Position numbers and translations under genes: made by a program. Positions 40,401 through 54,941 of a stretch of 64,000 nucleotides of DNA are shown piece after piece (position 1 is the first letter of the stretch; the number at the start of each line of letters is the position of its first letter). The stretch covers positions 372,001 through 436,000 of the forward strand of contig CM075856.1 in the NCBI GenBank assembly GCA_037975125.1, given 5' to 3'. The notes under the pieces were generated by a model. The model made no database searches and was not told the origin of the DNA. It saw only the letters and a list, made by a program, of their open reading frames with translations. The DNA comes from Latrodectus hesperus (taxonomy: Eukaryota > Arthropoda > Arachnida > Araneae > Theridiidae).

Positions 40401-43400
40401 GAAAAATGTAACTCTAACAAAAACTAATTTGAATAATAGATACATATAAAAAGTAATTAAAAATGATGTAATGTAGCACTAATTTCTGAATTTTAATTAA
40501 AATTTAGAATAAACTAATGTAACTCTTTTTAATAATGCATCAATATTTTGCTGTAGTAAAAGACTTATAATTAATATAGAAAAAAACTCATAAATGTGTC
40601 ATTTTTTTTACAAATTATAAAATAAGCTTTTTTGTTCTGTAAAATACAGCTAATTATGAATTTCTATTCTAATCTTACGGGACTATAAGAGAAAAAACAA
40701 TTGTTCGTCCAATATGAATAAAAAATTAAAATTGTAAACATATTACCTATCTTTTATAAATGTATTAATCAAAACAAGAAATAAACGGCATAAAATATAA
40801 ATGCTATTTTCATACATTTAAATCAAAAATTATTTTTCTGTGAATTCTTTTCTTTATTACTTGCTTTCGTATGCAAAAAATGACAGCTGCACGATAAAAA
40901 ACCAAACCTTTTCTTCACCATTGTATGCCATATTTAAATTAGTAAATTAAATTTAGCGCATGATTCTGAACATTTAATGGGTAAGCAACTTCTTTTAGAA
41001 TATAAAAAATATTTTGTGGTATTTTATATTCAAAAAGATATTTCTTTACATACTTATGTAGAACCAAAAATGAAAATCAGAATACTCACGAACATATGCA
41101 AGTTTTTTTTTTATTATTAAAGATCTCTGGCAATGACGTCCAACAATTTAAAAGTATAAATTAATTGGCAGTTTTTTTTCCATGTTTTTTTCCGCAAATC
41201 TGTAAATTTCGTTTACTAATGTTTTTAAAGATGTTAGCTCAATAAATTGACACATCCAATCTGCTCAAAACTTGATAAATCGAATGAGATTATCAATCTA
41301 TTTATTAACTTTGATTTTGTCAACAAAGAAATTATAGATGTACAATCCTCAAAGTTTTCGCATCTTTAAAAAAAATCCTTCTTAAGCACTTCGTGTGGAT
41401 TTGAAGTTCAGATTTGCCTGTGGTCGATAGATTTGCAAACGTCTTAAGATTTGGGAAATATTTGTAGGTTCTAGTATTAATATCATTGAAAATATATTTC
41501 GTTTTGTAGTGAAGTCTTTCCAATATTCATAAATTTATGACACTATTTGGTCCCTTTTTTGCGATCTTATATTTAGTTCGTTGAGATGTTTTATGTATTA
41601 GTGAGATAAGTCTTGGGAATGGGAATGGGACTTACTATTAATGCACACAAAACAAAATTTCTGATTGAAACAAATAAAACTTTTGACCCAACACCTTTGA
41701 GGATAGGTAATTATACTTTTGATTCGGTAAAACAGTTTAGTTACTTAGGAACTTTGATCTCATGCAACAATGATTTAAAAATCGAAATTAATAATAGAAT
41801 CTTTCTTGTTAATAGATGCTTTTATGGCCTCAGAAGCCAATTCAAATCTGGGTTAATTTCTATAAATACAAAATTGAACCTATATAAAACCCTAATCAGG
41901 CCAATTGTTCTGTATGGTAGTGAATGCTGGACCCTCATTAAGACAGAGGAGGAAAAGCTATTGATCTTTGAAAGAAATATTTTGAGGAAGATTTTTGGAC
42001 CCATCCAAGTGAATAATAAGTGGAGGATTTTATTCAATCATGAAATCAATAGAAAATATAGCAAATACGGTGGGACCGATATTGTAAGAACTATAAAGGC
42101 ATCACGAATAAGGTGGTTATGCGAACCACCTTATTCGTGAATAAGGCACCACGAATAAGGATATTGTAAGAACTATAAAGACATCACGAATAAGGTGGTT
42201 GGGCCACCTGTACAGATGCACTGATGCTTTTCCCACCAAAAAAGTGACATTCTCAAAAATCGAAGGGATTCGTCGTAGAGGACGTCCACCCACGCGGTGG
42301 CTGGACGATGTTGAAAATGACCTCAAAATAAAGGGAGTCAACCGATGGAGGGCTGTTGCTGCTAATAGAGTCAGCTGGAAGAAGATCAGCGTGTCAGCCT
42401 TGGCCTGCAATAGGCTGTTGAGCTTGTGAAGAAGAAGAAGAGATAAGTCATTTTATATAACCATTACTGTTCAGTTCGGGAGAATGTTTCTTATCAATAA
42501 GAGGAACATTAATGTAACCCACGCATGATGTAGATTTTATCAAGACCGCAACTGAGTCAATTCATATGACTGCATAAGGAAAGCTTCACATATGCACTCT
42601 TCAGTTCTTCTGAAAGAGATTTAAATTGCCTTATATATCAATGAGATATGGAACACTATGAAATTAACTACCTTCTCAGCAGTTTTTATTATATAAATTA
42701 AGATCTGTGATGAGATTTTTGCAACTAAACTTTGTTGATATTTTTTACAATGGGAGTTCTTTTTGAAGATCACTTGCTTTCAATATGATCTTCAAAAAAT
42801 GTTTGACAAATCCTCTTTCCTTTCCGAATGTTTAAGGAGCACCATTAATATTATACAAAACTTTCACTTTCAAAATGATCTTTAAATAGAGGGTGAATAT
42901 CCTGTCTTTTAATTGTCCAAATAAAGCAATGATGATGCATAATTCTTTATAAACTTGACCTTTATCGCAAAGTTGTACTGTTACTGCAAGGCATATAATA
43001 CCATTTACAACGGCTTTTTCGTCAAGAAATGCTTGTTGTTGTTGTTATTAATGACATTTGGACAAGCCTAGCTCGCTGTGCCTTAGCTATGCGAATTTAA
43101 GTCAATTGGGAGCGACTTTCGTTTTAATCAAAGTACCATGAAGGTGAAAGCACGACTTTGCTCTACACACATGCCATAGGTACCCGTTTATAGGGTAGGC
43201 AACCAACCACACCTCATTCATACAAGGAAAATACAAAGACAGGATAGATAGAGAGAGAGAATGTACATCCATGCCAGAACCGGGATTCGAACCCAGGACC
43301 TCCTTATCCGCAGTCAGGCACGCTGACCACTAGACAAGTTGGGCGGCTTAAGAAATGCTAAATGTGGCAATTTCTTGTGATCTATAATTCTATTTTATTG

Positions 43401-46400
43401 TTATATTTTCAAAATTAGAGTTCGATGTATTTCTATAGCTCCTGAGAAAGCGGGTATTCCTTGAATTCAGGTTAATATTTTTTTTAGATCTAATAAATCA
43501 CTAAACAGTACATCAAAATTTTTTAGAAACAATTGCTTTATATTATATATGCGCTATTAGTAAAATGTTTACATTTAGCAGCAATATAATGAAAAAAAAT
43601 GCGAGCAATTTCGGCGCTTTAGATTTGACTTCAGTTGACAAATAAGAAAATTTAACTTGTTTTACAGCAATCCAGTGTCAATTTTTTTCATAATTGTACT
43701 TTTCTCCTTGAAATTTTTAAATACCAATTTATTTTTTTTCGAAAATGCCTTTTTACGCTTAACTTGTGAAATGGTACACTTTCGTGACCGAACGTAACAT
43801 GCATCACGATTGAATTAAGACATATTCATTCATCCAATAATCTTGAAAAATCATAAACTTCAAGCCTCCCTTTGTAAATGGCTGTTGTAAGCTTGAATCG
43901 TCAAATATTTCCATAAAATAACAAATTTTCGTAGTGACAATTAACGTGCTGTAAGGTTAAAAATTATCTATATGTATTTCAAGAAGTGCATCAAACTAAA
44001 TTGTACTTTTTTTTGATTGAAATCATATTTGATGCTCGAATATGAGATTCGGAAAACTAATCAGGAAGACACCTGTTACGGTAGAACTCGAAAAAGTATT
44101 TTTAATTTTATTGTCCACTGTAAAATTAGGCCAAATATGTATTTGCGCTCTCAATAAATAAATAGCAGTTACCATGAAAAGTTAAAAAAAGATTAACGAA
44201 CGATTTTTTGTGGCAGATTGGATGATTGGCAAATCTATCTAATCATAAATTGATTTTATTCAAAAAATGTTATTTTATAAATAAAAAATCATGTATAAGT
44301 CATATATAAATATAAGAAATAAATTTATAGACAGCTTGGTAAACACATTTGTTAAGAAATAAGAGATAAATAAGTTTTTTGACTTTCGAAACTGTAGTAA
44401 TCAGAATTTCAAATCTTAAGAGGCTTAATTAGAGAATTTTTTGTGTTTCATATAACTAATATAATTATATTTCTAAGTTACCAAATCTTTACTAATTTTG
44501 CAACACACTCTTCATATTATTCTTCAATTCATTATATGATTATAGTTATATTTTTGAAAAGAAAATTGAAATAAATAAGAAAGGGTCCTTTTGACTTACA
44601 TGGTATGATACATTCATATCTGTTCTTACACCTGTTGATGTCCCAAGCTCCTACGCAGTAAGTCTTGGGCTCTTCAAATACATCATTTAGCTTCTGCAAG
44701 AAAGGTAAACAGTGAATGCCTTAGAAATACAATGAAAGGAGGACTTCTGACCGTATTTTCGTTTAAAATATTTTATTTTTGAAATGAGTTCATTACTTGC
44801 TATGAACTATATACACAAACAACGGACTTTCTTTGTTTTGACTGAAATGTTTTGAGCAGTGTATAGTTTTTAATTTTAAAATAACATAAAATGTGGTTCG
44901 AACTATCGCCACTTCTTACTTCGAACTCCACTTCTAGTCCCGTCCTGCAGTTGTCCCTCACTTTGCCTTTGAGTAGCTCGTAGTGGTCTCTGAGATGATG
45001 GAGCTCTAGTTCCGTGTCACCAAACTGCGCATGCTCCATAAGAGCCCGGTAAACAAACATATATTCTTCCTGCAAAAAAAGATTCCATTTTTTTATTAGC
45101 CTCATTTGCATTTACAGTTTATGGCCCAGTTACATCCGGCAATGTAAACACCAATGTTTCATGGTGCTTTCTGCTATTTTTAGATATAACTGAGTCTCCT
45201 TACTTACTAGACTAGCAAGTATAAAGTAAAATTTAAACTAGTAAGTACAAGGAATTTTGATAAGTATAATTTGAATAAATTTATATATAAAAATTATTAT
45301 TATCTTTTTCATCCATTTTTTTCCAATTTTAACTACAAAATGGGACTTTTATTTACTATTCTTCAGTCATTTATTACCATTTATATTGGAGAATGATTAT
45401 AATTTTAAAGCACGCTATAACAAAATTAAATAAATATGAACTTAAAACGTCCTGACAATATATCTAAGCGTAGTGCATCCGATTAAATACAGGCTTTTTA
45501 CACATAAAGATATTTTTTGTTACAGAAAAATGTCATTTTCCATTATAAACCCGTCGATAGCAGACGCACTGGGAAGGAAAAAATCGTTAATTATTGTCGT
45601 AAATATTCTATTTGCATGGTGCATTGTTTAAAAATGCTTATGTTTTTAGAAACTACTAAAAATATTATAAACATTTTATTTACGTTTTATCAACTAAATA
45701 ATTATCACTTGTTGACAAAAAAATTTAATTTAAACGTCAATGTTTATTCTGGGAGATACTGCTTAGCAATTGCATCGATCAAATTAATTCTTTGAAAAAT
45801 ATTGTTTTAGATGTTACCACTCATATTTTTGTAATCATGTTGTCAAACTGTCAATAAAAAATATAATCTATTATTATCTTATTTATAATATTCCGTATTG
45901 GATCAAAAATGCTTTATATTAGGTTAGAAGCTTTATATTAAGAGCCAATTCTCTTCACATGGGGATCTTATTATAACTACTGTATTAGAAATTATCTTAA
46001 TTCTTAACTATATAGAAATAAAATTAAAATTAATTTAAAAATTGAATAAAAATTATATTTTTTCCTTTTATTTGTCACGATGAAAATAAGATGAATGTAT
46101 TTAGAAAAAATCTCGAGATTCTTTGGCTTCGTATATAATTAACAAATTTAATGCCACTCATTTTTCATGCTTTGCATTGTAATTTATTGGAACAGAACTT
46201 GAAAAAAGCGTGCAAAATAGATACAGCAAAAATACTCTTCTATATATAAATACAAATATGAGAAATAGATTATTTATAGAACTTTAAATCACAGGTTCAT
46301 ATTTAGGTGATATGTTTTAATGATTCAATAAATATGAGAATTTTAAAATCCTGTTCAAATCCTGATGACACAGGGGGATCGTATTGTTTATTGAATATTC

Positions 46401-49400
46401 ATTGTGTATATTGATTTATTTCAGTTAAATAGTAAGTTAAATTTTGGGACGTTAATAAAAAATGGTGTGATAAACTTAATATACGATGCAGCAACCTTGT
46501 CTGTTAGTACCCATGACAAGTTTAGTTTAGAGGATTTGTATCTTAAATGCTAATGATGACATATAAATTGTATTTATAGGCTTATAAAAAAATTTATTAC
46601 TTTTGATTTTGGTCTAAAATATTTCTATAAGTATTTCTGTATGCGAATTAAAAGAAACATTATGAATTACAATATGTTTTTAGCCATAGTCTAATTAACA
46701 AAAATTAAAAATTTATTGATGGAAAGGCAGCTACTGCATGCATTTAATATAAAGAAAATTTCTTACAATACAAATAAATATATCTGTGAGAATTGGATTT
46801 GAAAGTAATATTTAAAGTATGTAGAGTAATGACAATTAAGAACCAGTTATAGTTATGAAATATAATGAAGGAATATCATAAATGTAATAAACTTCTTATT
46901 TTGTTCGTAAAATATATTTTAAAAAATCTTACAGAAGTTCAAGAAAAGTGTTTGAAAAGAAAAAATGCAAAATAAAAAATATCTACATTTTTATACCCGA
47001 GGTATCTCGGATAAAATATAATAAGAAAAAGTCTGTACGCTTTGTATACAAGACTGTGGTTTCGCTGTTTAAAGTTGAGTGCACCAGATTTCCTTTCTTG
47101 CAAAACACTACATTCAATAAAATACACAAGGGAAACCTGACAAAATTCCTAAAAAGTATCATTTTTAGAGAACAAAACTTTAAAAAAATTGAAAAGCCAA
47201 TTTTCAATTATGGTTATATCCAATTTCATCCGAAGTAAAATATAGGTTCTTTTATTTTGTAACAGTTTATTTAACGACGTCTAGTTAAATATCATGGACT
47301 TGTTCTCCTTTACAAGATTAAAAAAAAAAAAAAATCTCTACAATTTTCATTCACTTCTTATCATCGGCTAGCTCTCTCGTGAATTCGAACGAATTTTACG
47401 ACTTCTCATTTCTTCAATAGCATTCGAAAAATAGCGCCATTTTACGACCTCTCTCCGAACTCGTGTCCTTCGCTAACACTAATGAAATTTCTGTTATTGA
47501 GTGAAGAACATCGTAGGTTGTTGGGATTGGCGTGTCCCTCTTTTTTCATTTTTCCGATTCCCCCCTTATAATCCCATAATCCCTATTGGGGATGACAAGA
47601 CTTGAAAGTTATAGTTTTTAATTATGTTTTTGAGTGGCTCGTATCACTTTAAAATTGCGGGAACTTTTTCTTCGTTTAAAAGTATTTCAATGTTCTAGAG
47701 GTGTGCATGTAAAGCTTACTGATTTAATATAACAAAGCTATAAACCAGCCTCGTTAAGTTTCTAATTTTAAAATCTGTACGTTATTTTTATTACGAATTG
47801 TTAAAAGAAGTGTTTAGTCTGTTTCTTTTTTATTGACAATTTAAATTGTTTTGTGAAGATTTTGAATAGTAGATTGCCAATAAATGGCGTTGGGAAGCTG
47901 GTCTATCATATTCTTGGATCCTAAATAACAGCCAAGGTAAAAGTTTTTTTCTCCAGTTTGTTTCTTTGTGTTTGTTTGAATTTACTTTTTTCTTTTACCC
48001 AAACCGATTCCTGAGATTCGAAAATTTAAATAATTCTGAAATTCCAAAATTTGGCTCTTTTCAATAAAAATCATATTTATATAAAAATAATGCTCCCGTT
48101 TAACACAAAATATACGCTTTAAATTACTAATGATATTTATTTTATTATAAAAAGATATTTGTCTAGAAAACAGATGTGCTAAAGAGTGTGTTAAGTTTGA
48201 CTTTCGTTGTATTGCACCTAATAATTTGTATGATTATATATGTAATTCAAGCGACCGACTTCAATTCAACGAAAATGTTGTTGTTGCTGTTGTGTGACAA
48301 GCGCAAAGAAAGAAAGAAAGAAAAAAAAGGTGAAAAAAGGACAAGTCATATGGGATTGCCCTGGCCACATCTTCAGCTTTTGCGGTACTCAACGAAAATC
48401 GTATTTATATTAAAATTGATGGCCTTGTTTAATACAAAACACTAACACTTGAATATAAAAGGTATTTTTTTGTTATAAAAACAATTTTTATGGGTGACTC
48501 TTATTAATTATTTCCGGCTTTAGTTTGTGTTTGCACATGAGGATGAATTAGAATGGGACGAACAGTTTAAAGTCCGTAATTCTTGCTGATAATTTGAATC
48601 AATGAAGAAGTAGAAAAATAACATTCAGCATATTATTTTTGAAAAACTAAAATTATTATAAATTTACATTATTTGGCTGAGTGTTGGTGGAATTTCAATA
48701 TTTGTTAATAGAATGATTTCTTATGCATAATAAATGTTACTATTTTTTAAAGTTAAAATAATATACGTAAATTTAGAAAACAAAACTTTAAATGTATATC
48801 TTTACGCTAATTTTGGTTATTTTATGTGGTATATATAAGTAATATTAATATTTCTTGGAAATTGTATTATTAAGTTACAAAATATATATATTTAGTCATT
48901 CAATAGAATTTTTATGGACGGCAAAAATATGAGTATGTCGTCTTTTACATTTTTTTTACTAAACTGTAATTCATTTAAAAACCAGCTTTAACATTTTAAA
49001 CAAATATGTTTTTGCACGTGAAAGGAAAACGATTAAGAAATAAACAGGGAATTTGTAAATTGAAATATTTGGTAGATAGATAAATAAAAAAATTTTAAAT
49101 TCAGAAGTAAAACATCCTTTTTTTAAAATAACAAAACATAAATAATGCATACATTGAATTCAGTACTTTATATCACAATTTAATTCCATAGAATATAATT
49201 TGTTTGGTATTTTAAAATTTTCACTTCAATATGATGATATTCCATGAAAACCTAAGGTTGTCCAATTATAATACAAGGTAAATGAGGGAAAATATATTTT
49301 AAGATGGATATTGGCGACCCTTTCTGCCAAGCTTGTTTTCATATAGATTTGAAGTAACAAAATGGCGCTGAAAACACTATAAACCAACCAGAAATAAGCC

Positions 49401-52173
49401 AACATCACTAACAACAGGTCACCAAATTGGCGAGGAACTGAAGGCCACCTGGTAAATGAAGAAGCCCTTTTGAAAAAAGGTTTAATAGCATTTATATTAA
49501 ATCTTTGGTTATACTTTTGCTCAAAAATCAGACTTTATTTCCTCTTGCTGAGGAAAAAATTCCCTCATCGAGACTAAATATATTCATTCCGCTTTGTGTG
49601 AAAGTTTGTGAGTTTTCATTTATTCATCGAGTGAGCAATCAAAAGACAACGTTTTCTCCTACATTTTTCCACAGAAATCAAATAAAACCAGATTTCTTAT
49701 GACTTTTTAAGCCCAACTCACAAAATATTCAATTCTTCGCATTCTTTGACACTTTTTTTTTTGATAACGGAATATTTTGGATAAATTTTTCAGTGAAAAT
49801 CAAGCATAACATTTGAATAAGAGACAATACCCAAAACCTCAGTTCTCGTGAAACAAGCATACGAAATTAGATTTTAACTTTGCTGTTGCCAACATGTTGG
49901 ATGTGAGTTAAGCTCAAGGGAATGGGTTTTTGATTAATTAATTAAAGTAGAGAATGAAGCGTCCCCTTTTCTCTAATTTAAACGGAAATTCCATTTGGGA
50001 GAGTTTATAAAAGCAAAAGACATTTCTGATTATTTCTTATTTCGCAGGCATGAAGCGTCTTTATTTGTAATTAAAATTCCATTGCGAAGGATTTCATTAA
50101 TTACATTTCGAAATTTTGATATTATTATTCGTATTCCAAATGTGCAAATTATTAAGTTAATATAATCTCCACTTTTTGAAATTTTTCGTTCGTTGTACTT
50201 ATTTGTTAGGATCTACTCGGAAAAAGTTAATGAATTTTTTTAAGAAGGTATTCTACACTAATTTTTGATTTCATGGTATCAGGACAGAAATATTTAACGC
50301 AATATTTCTCTAATCTTATCAAATATAATTATTATTATTTTACTCAATACTAGTAAAAAAAATTTATCGTAGTATTGTTAGAAATGAATTTTCAATTAAT
50401 GAAAATCTTCACAAAGATCTTTTAGAGGACTGGAATTCTTTCTCTAGAAGAATTCTTAGAATCTTCTAAAAGAAGAATTTTTAAGAACTTGCACCCAAGT
50501 TCAGCTTTTAACCAGTATTAACTCTATCACAAATTTATTTGTAAAAGTTTATCAAGTTTATTCCAATTTATCTTCATTTAGAATATCGTTTTCTGGCTAC
50601 TGTTAAAAATGTCGGGACAAAAATGTTTAATTTCATATTTTTTCACATAGTTTGAAGAGTTCTATTAGATTTTTGAAAGTTCCTTAGAATGTCTGGAATC
50701 GGAATTTAAAAAGTTTGAGTAGGAAATTAAAGTCTATATGTCATCATTTATTGACGCAGTAGATGGAGAAGGAATTTATTCAAATGAATCTATAGAGGCG
50801 GCACGACCTTCTCAAAATTTGATCAAAGTGATATCGTAAATGATGTTTAAATTTGTCTTCCGATTACATATTATAAATCAACGAATATAGAGAACATATA
50901 GAAATAAATCAACGGATATTAAAAAATGATGTTAAATTGTAAATGATGTTTTAATCTATGTTTAAGTACGATAAATTAGTTCATGAACACCTGGTTCATA
51001 AATAAACATGTGCACATCTTTCTCTTTAAGGTCGCAGTCGCCTAATTGGTTATGGTGTCATTCTCATCATCGGAAGGTAGTGAGTTCGAATCCCGGCTTA
51101 ACCAAAGATTCGTCGTGTTGTCTAAAGTCGGCTGGTTCACGTTAAATATGTTGTAGTCGCAATGTCCTCCAAGTGAAATGATACCTCTGAGGGTAACAGG
51201 CTAAGTATTGGGGGTCTTCTGCTTGGTCCTGCTTAAAGATCCCGGGAACTCCACCAGGCTGCTTCTATCTAACTGGTAGAACATAACTCCGGGCTAGGTA
51301 CAGGGTAGCATGCTGGTCGCAACTGCATGCTACCCTGTCTTTGAAATATAATGTTATGTTGTAAATGATGTCTAACCCATGACTAGATTAGATATTATAA
51401 ATATACTAAAGAACACTGGGCACAGAAGTAAATGTTTGCAAATATTCTTCTTTGAAACACAATGTTATGTTGTAAATGATATTTTAATATATGTTTTAGT
51501 TAAGTACGATACATTAATTAATGAACATCGAGGTCAGAAATAAATATGTGCACACATTTCTTTTTGAAACATAATGTTATGTCGTAAATGATGCCTAAAT
51601 CTTTGACTGGATTAGATATTATAAATCAATTTAAGAACACTGGGTACAGAAATATTGTGTTTCTTAATTTTTGAAACAAGATGTTGTTTTGTAAATGCCG
51701 CCTTAATATTGTCAAAGTTAGGTACTATGAATGAACCAATCAACATCGGTAACAGAACATGGTTAAAACATTATTTTATAAATGTTACCTTAGTCTGTGT
51801 CTAAGTTATGTATTATAAATCCGCAAATAATTATATAAGTAGATATTGATGCAGTGAAGCCCCTGACTGTAATTTATAAGTTAAAGGGTTTGGAATAGTC
51901 GCTCATCACCAAGCGTCTCGTCATTTTGAACCACGATCAGGTCGCAAGGTCACACCTGAGCAGGCAAGTACATCTACGTCACACCAGCTGAAGGACGCCA
52001 GAGACCTGTTCCCAACCGACGAAGCTGCAGCAACCCAATGAGGGAGAATGTGTTCAACCTCCCAATCACTACCCGCGGCAATCGATGCTTCAATTTGCTG
52101 ATATTAACGGGAAGAGATGTGAAGGTACTGAGCCACTAAAGCTCTTTTTATACATACATACATATACATGCAT

Positions 52174-52253
<80 letters not shown>

Positions 52254-54843
52254 TTCGTGTCACGATGTATGTTCGCGATAAACTCCGAAACTACTGAACG
52301 GATTTTGATAAAATTTTGTGACCATTTATATAATGGTCCAATTAAAAGATAGAATAGTTTTTATCTCTTAATTATTGATCTCACTATTTATTATACGACA
52401 TTAGTGTTTATTTATCGGTTAGTTCTGTAAATTCCTAATAGATGGCGGTTTAGCATCTAAGTTGCACAGGTAATCGGCAGATGGCGACGTGTTTATTTTT
52501 CTAGATTATACCATCTTCGAAAATTAACGTGCGCGCGCAAGCGCGTGGTTGAATATAGAATTTACATGATGTATAATCAATATTTTCATATATTTATAAT
52601 AATTTCATATGTATGTAATATTTTCATGATGTATAATCAAACTATAACAATTTTTCATGAATCATTTTCATAATTACACTTTGTATTGTGTTATTATTGT
52701 GCAGTGTTCAGTTTGAATACTTTTAATATTATAAATAGTAAAATAAAATTTTATTTATTACTGTTTTTCCCTACTAATTTTCATATCACCTCGAAAACAT
52801 GTAAATATATCTTGATAGCCTTTTATTATTTTATTTTTATTTTATAATTTGATAATTATTAATTTATTCAACCGTACATTTTGATCTACTTTATTTATTC
52901 AAATGATAAATTGTTTTAATTTTTTTTTATTTCAGTATAATGCCGCGGAATAAATTTAACCTTAACAATCAGTCACTGATTACAAACTATAATTTAATAT
53001 AAGATGATAAAAATGTAAATTCAGAAAGTATATGTTAATTTGCATTTAATTTCAAAATTTCGATACTGTACCTATTACTTTTAAATTTTGGCGAAGCATT
53101 TTATTTTTAATCTCCTATGAATGAACTTATTTTAAATTTTTTTAGAAAATTTAAATTTGATTGTACCAAAGAATTAGTGAGAAATTGATTCAATATATTA
53201 TAATTACTCAGCCACTGCAACGCGTGGCTGGGTCAGCTAGTATATATACAGGGTGATCCAAAAGTCAGGACGAACTTTAAAAATGAATAATTCGAAAACG
53301 AATCACGATACAAAGATGCGGTTTGCACCAAACGGATGGAAAAGAAACCGGGTTTTTTGTGGCAATGAAAAAAATAGTTCTGTTGGTGACCAACAGATGG
53401 CGCTGTCGGATTTCTGATGTAGGATTATGCAAAGCAACAAACGATGTAAAAAGAAGCAACTGCAGCAGGTAATGGTAGTCGAAGCTGGTATGCATCGCAA
53501 TGCTGTCCATAGTTGAGAAAGCCCTCTTAGTTAAACTGTTTTATAAGAATTTGGAAAGTGCCATTGCGGCATTGCGAGCATATCGCTACATGAAGGGTAT
53601 GCGAGATAGCAAAGGACCAATAACGTCTTCTGCATTGAACAAAATTGTGAAAAAATTTGAAGCTACAGGTTCTTTGGCATCACGTCAAAGAAGTTGACGT
53701 TCCTCAACTGCAGCTGCTGTTGCCACGACAGTGGAGCAGATGGTGCAAGCCATGTCGGTGGTTGCTGCACATGGAGAGTGCAGTGCTCGAGAAGTTTCGA
53801 GGCTGACAGGAATGTCGTACGGAAGTGCCTGGAGAGCGCTGCGAGTAACTTTGCAACGGTATCCCTACAAGTTGCAACATAACTAAAAATTGAAATCTCC
53901 TGACTTCGACTTTCCCCGACATTTTGCGAATTTGGTCTTCAATAAGATGGAAGAGCAGCACGACTAGCTTCACACTGTGCTTTAGACATATGAAGCACAT
54001 TTCACACTCTCTGGCACTGTTAACACCCACAATTGTCGAGTGTGGACCACAGAAAATCCACATGCATTTGTTGAGGTACCCTTGCAACAGCCTAAAGTGA
54101 CAGTGTGGTGTGGCTTCACTGCTGATTTCATAATTAGTCCATTTTTTTCGAGGAAGTCACACAGACAGGTTTCCAAACAGTTTCTGTCACCGGTAAGCGA
54201 TATCTAGCACTGTTACAGAACAGCATTATTCCTGAACTGCAAGCGCGACTGGCACTCCAAACAGTCACCTTTATGCAAGATGGAGCACCACCTTATATTG
54301 CTCTGCCTGTGCAAACCCTGCTACGCTCAACATTTGGGGAGGATCGTATTATCAGTCGCTACTTTAATCACCCATGGCCTCCAAGGTCTCCCGATCTCAC
54401 ACCCTGTGACTTTTGGCTGTGGGGCCTCTTGAAGTCAAAAGTGTACAGCGACCAACCGGCATCACTAGCGGCACTGAAAGATGTCATCCGCCAAAATGTG
54501 TCTGCCATAACGCAGTAAATGCTACTAAATGTTGGGAATGGTGTGGTGACTCGTCTCACAGCTTTACTTCTGAATGATGGACAGCACATTGAACATTTAC
54601 TGTAGTAGGTACTAATTAACTGTAATTAATCTGACTTCATTAATCATTGTTTCATTTGTAAAACAGCTTTTGTTGCAATAAAACACTATAGCGCCATCTG
54701 TTGGTTGCCAACAGAACTATTTTTTTCATTGCCACACAAAACCCGGTTTCTTTTCCATCCGTTTGGTGCAAACCGCATCTTTGTATCGTGATTCGTTTTC
54801 GAATTATTCATTTTTAAAGTTCGTCCTGACTTTTGGATCACCC

Positions 54844-54941
<98 letters not shown>

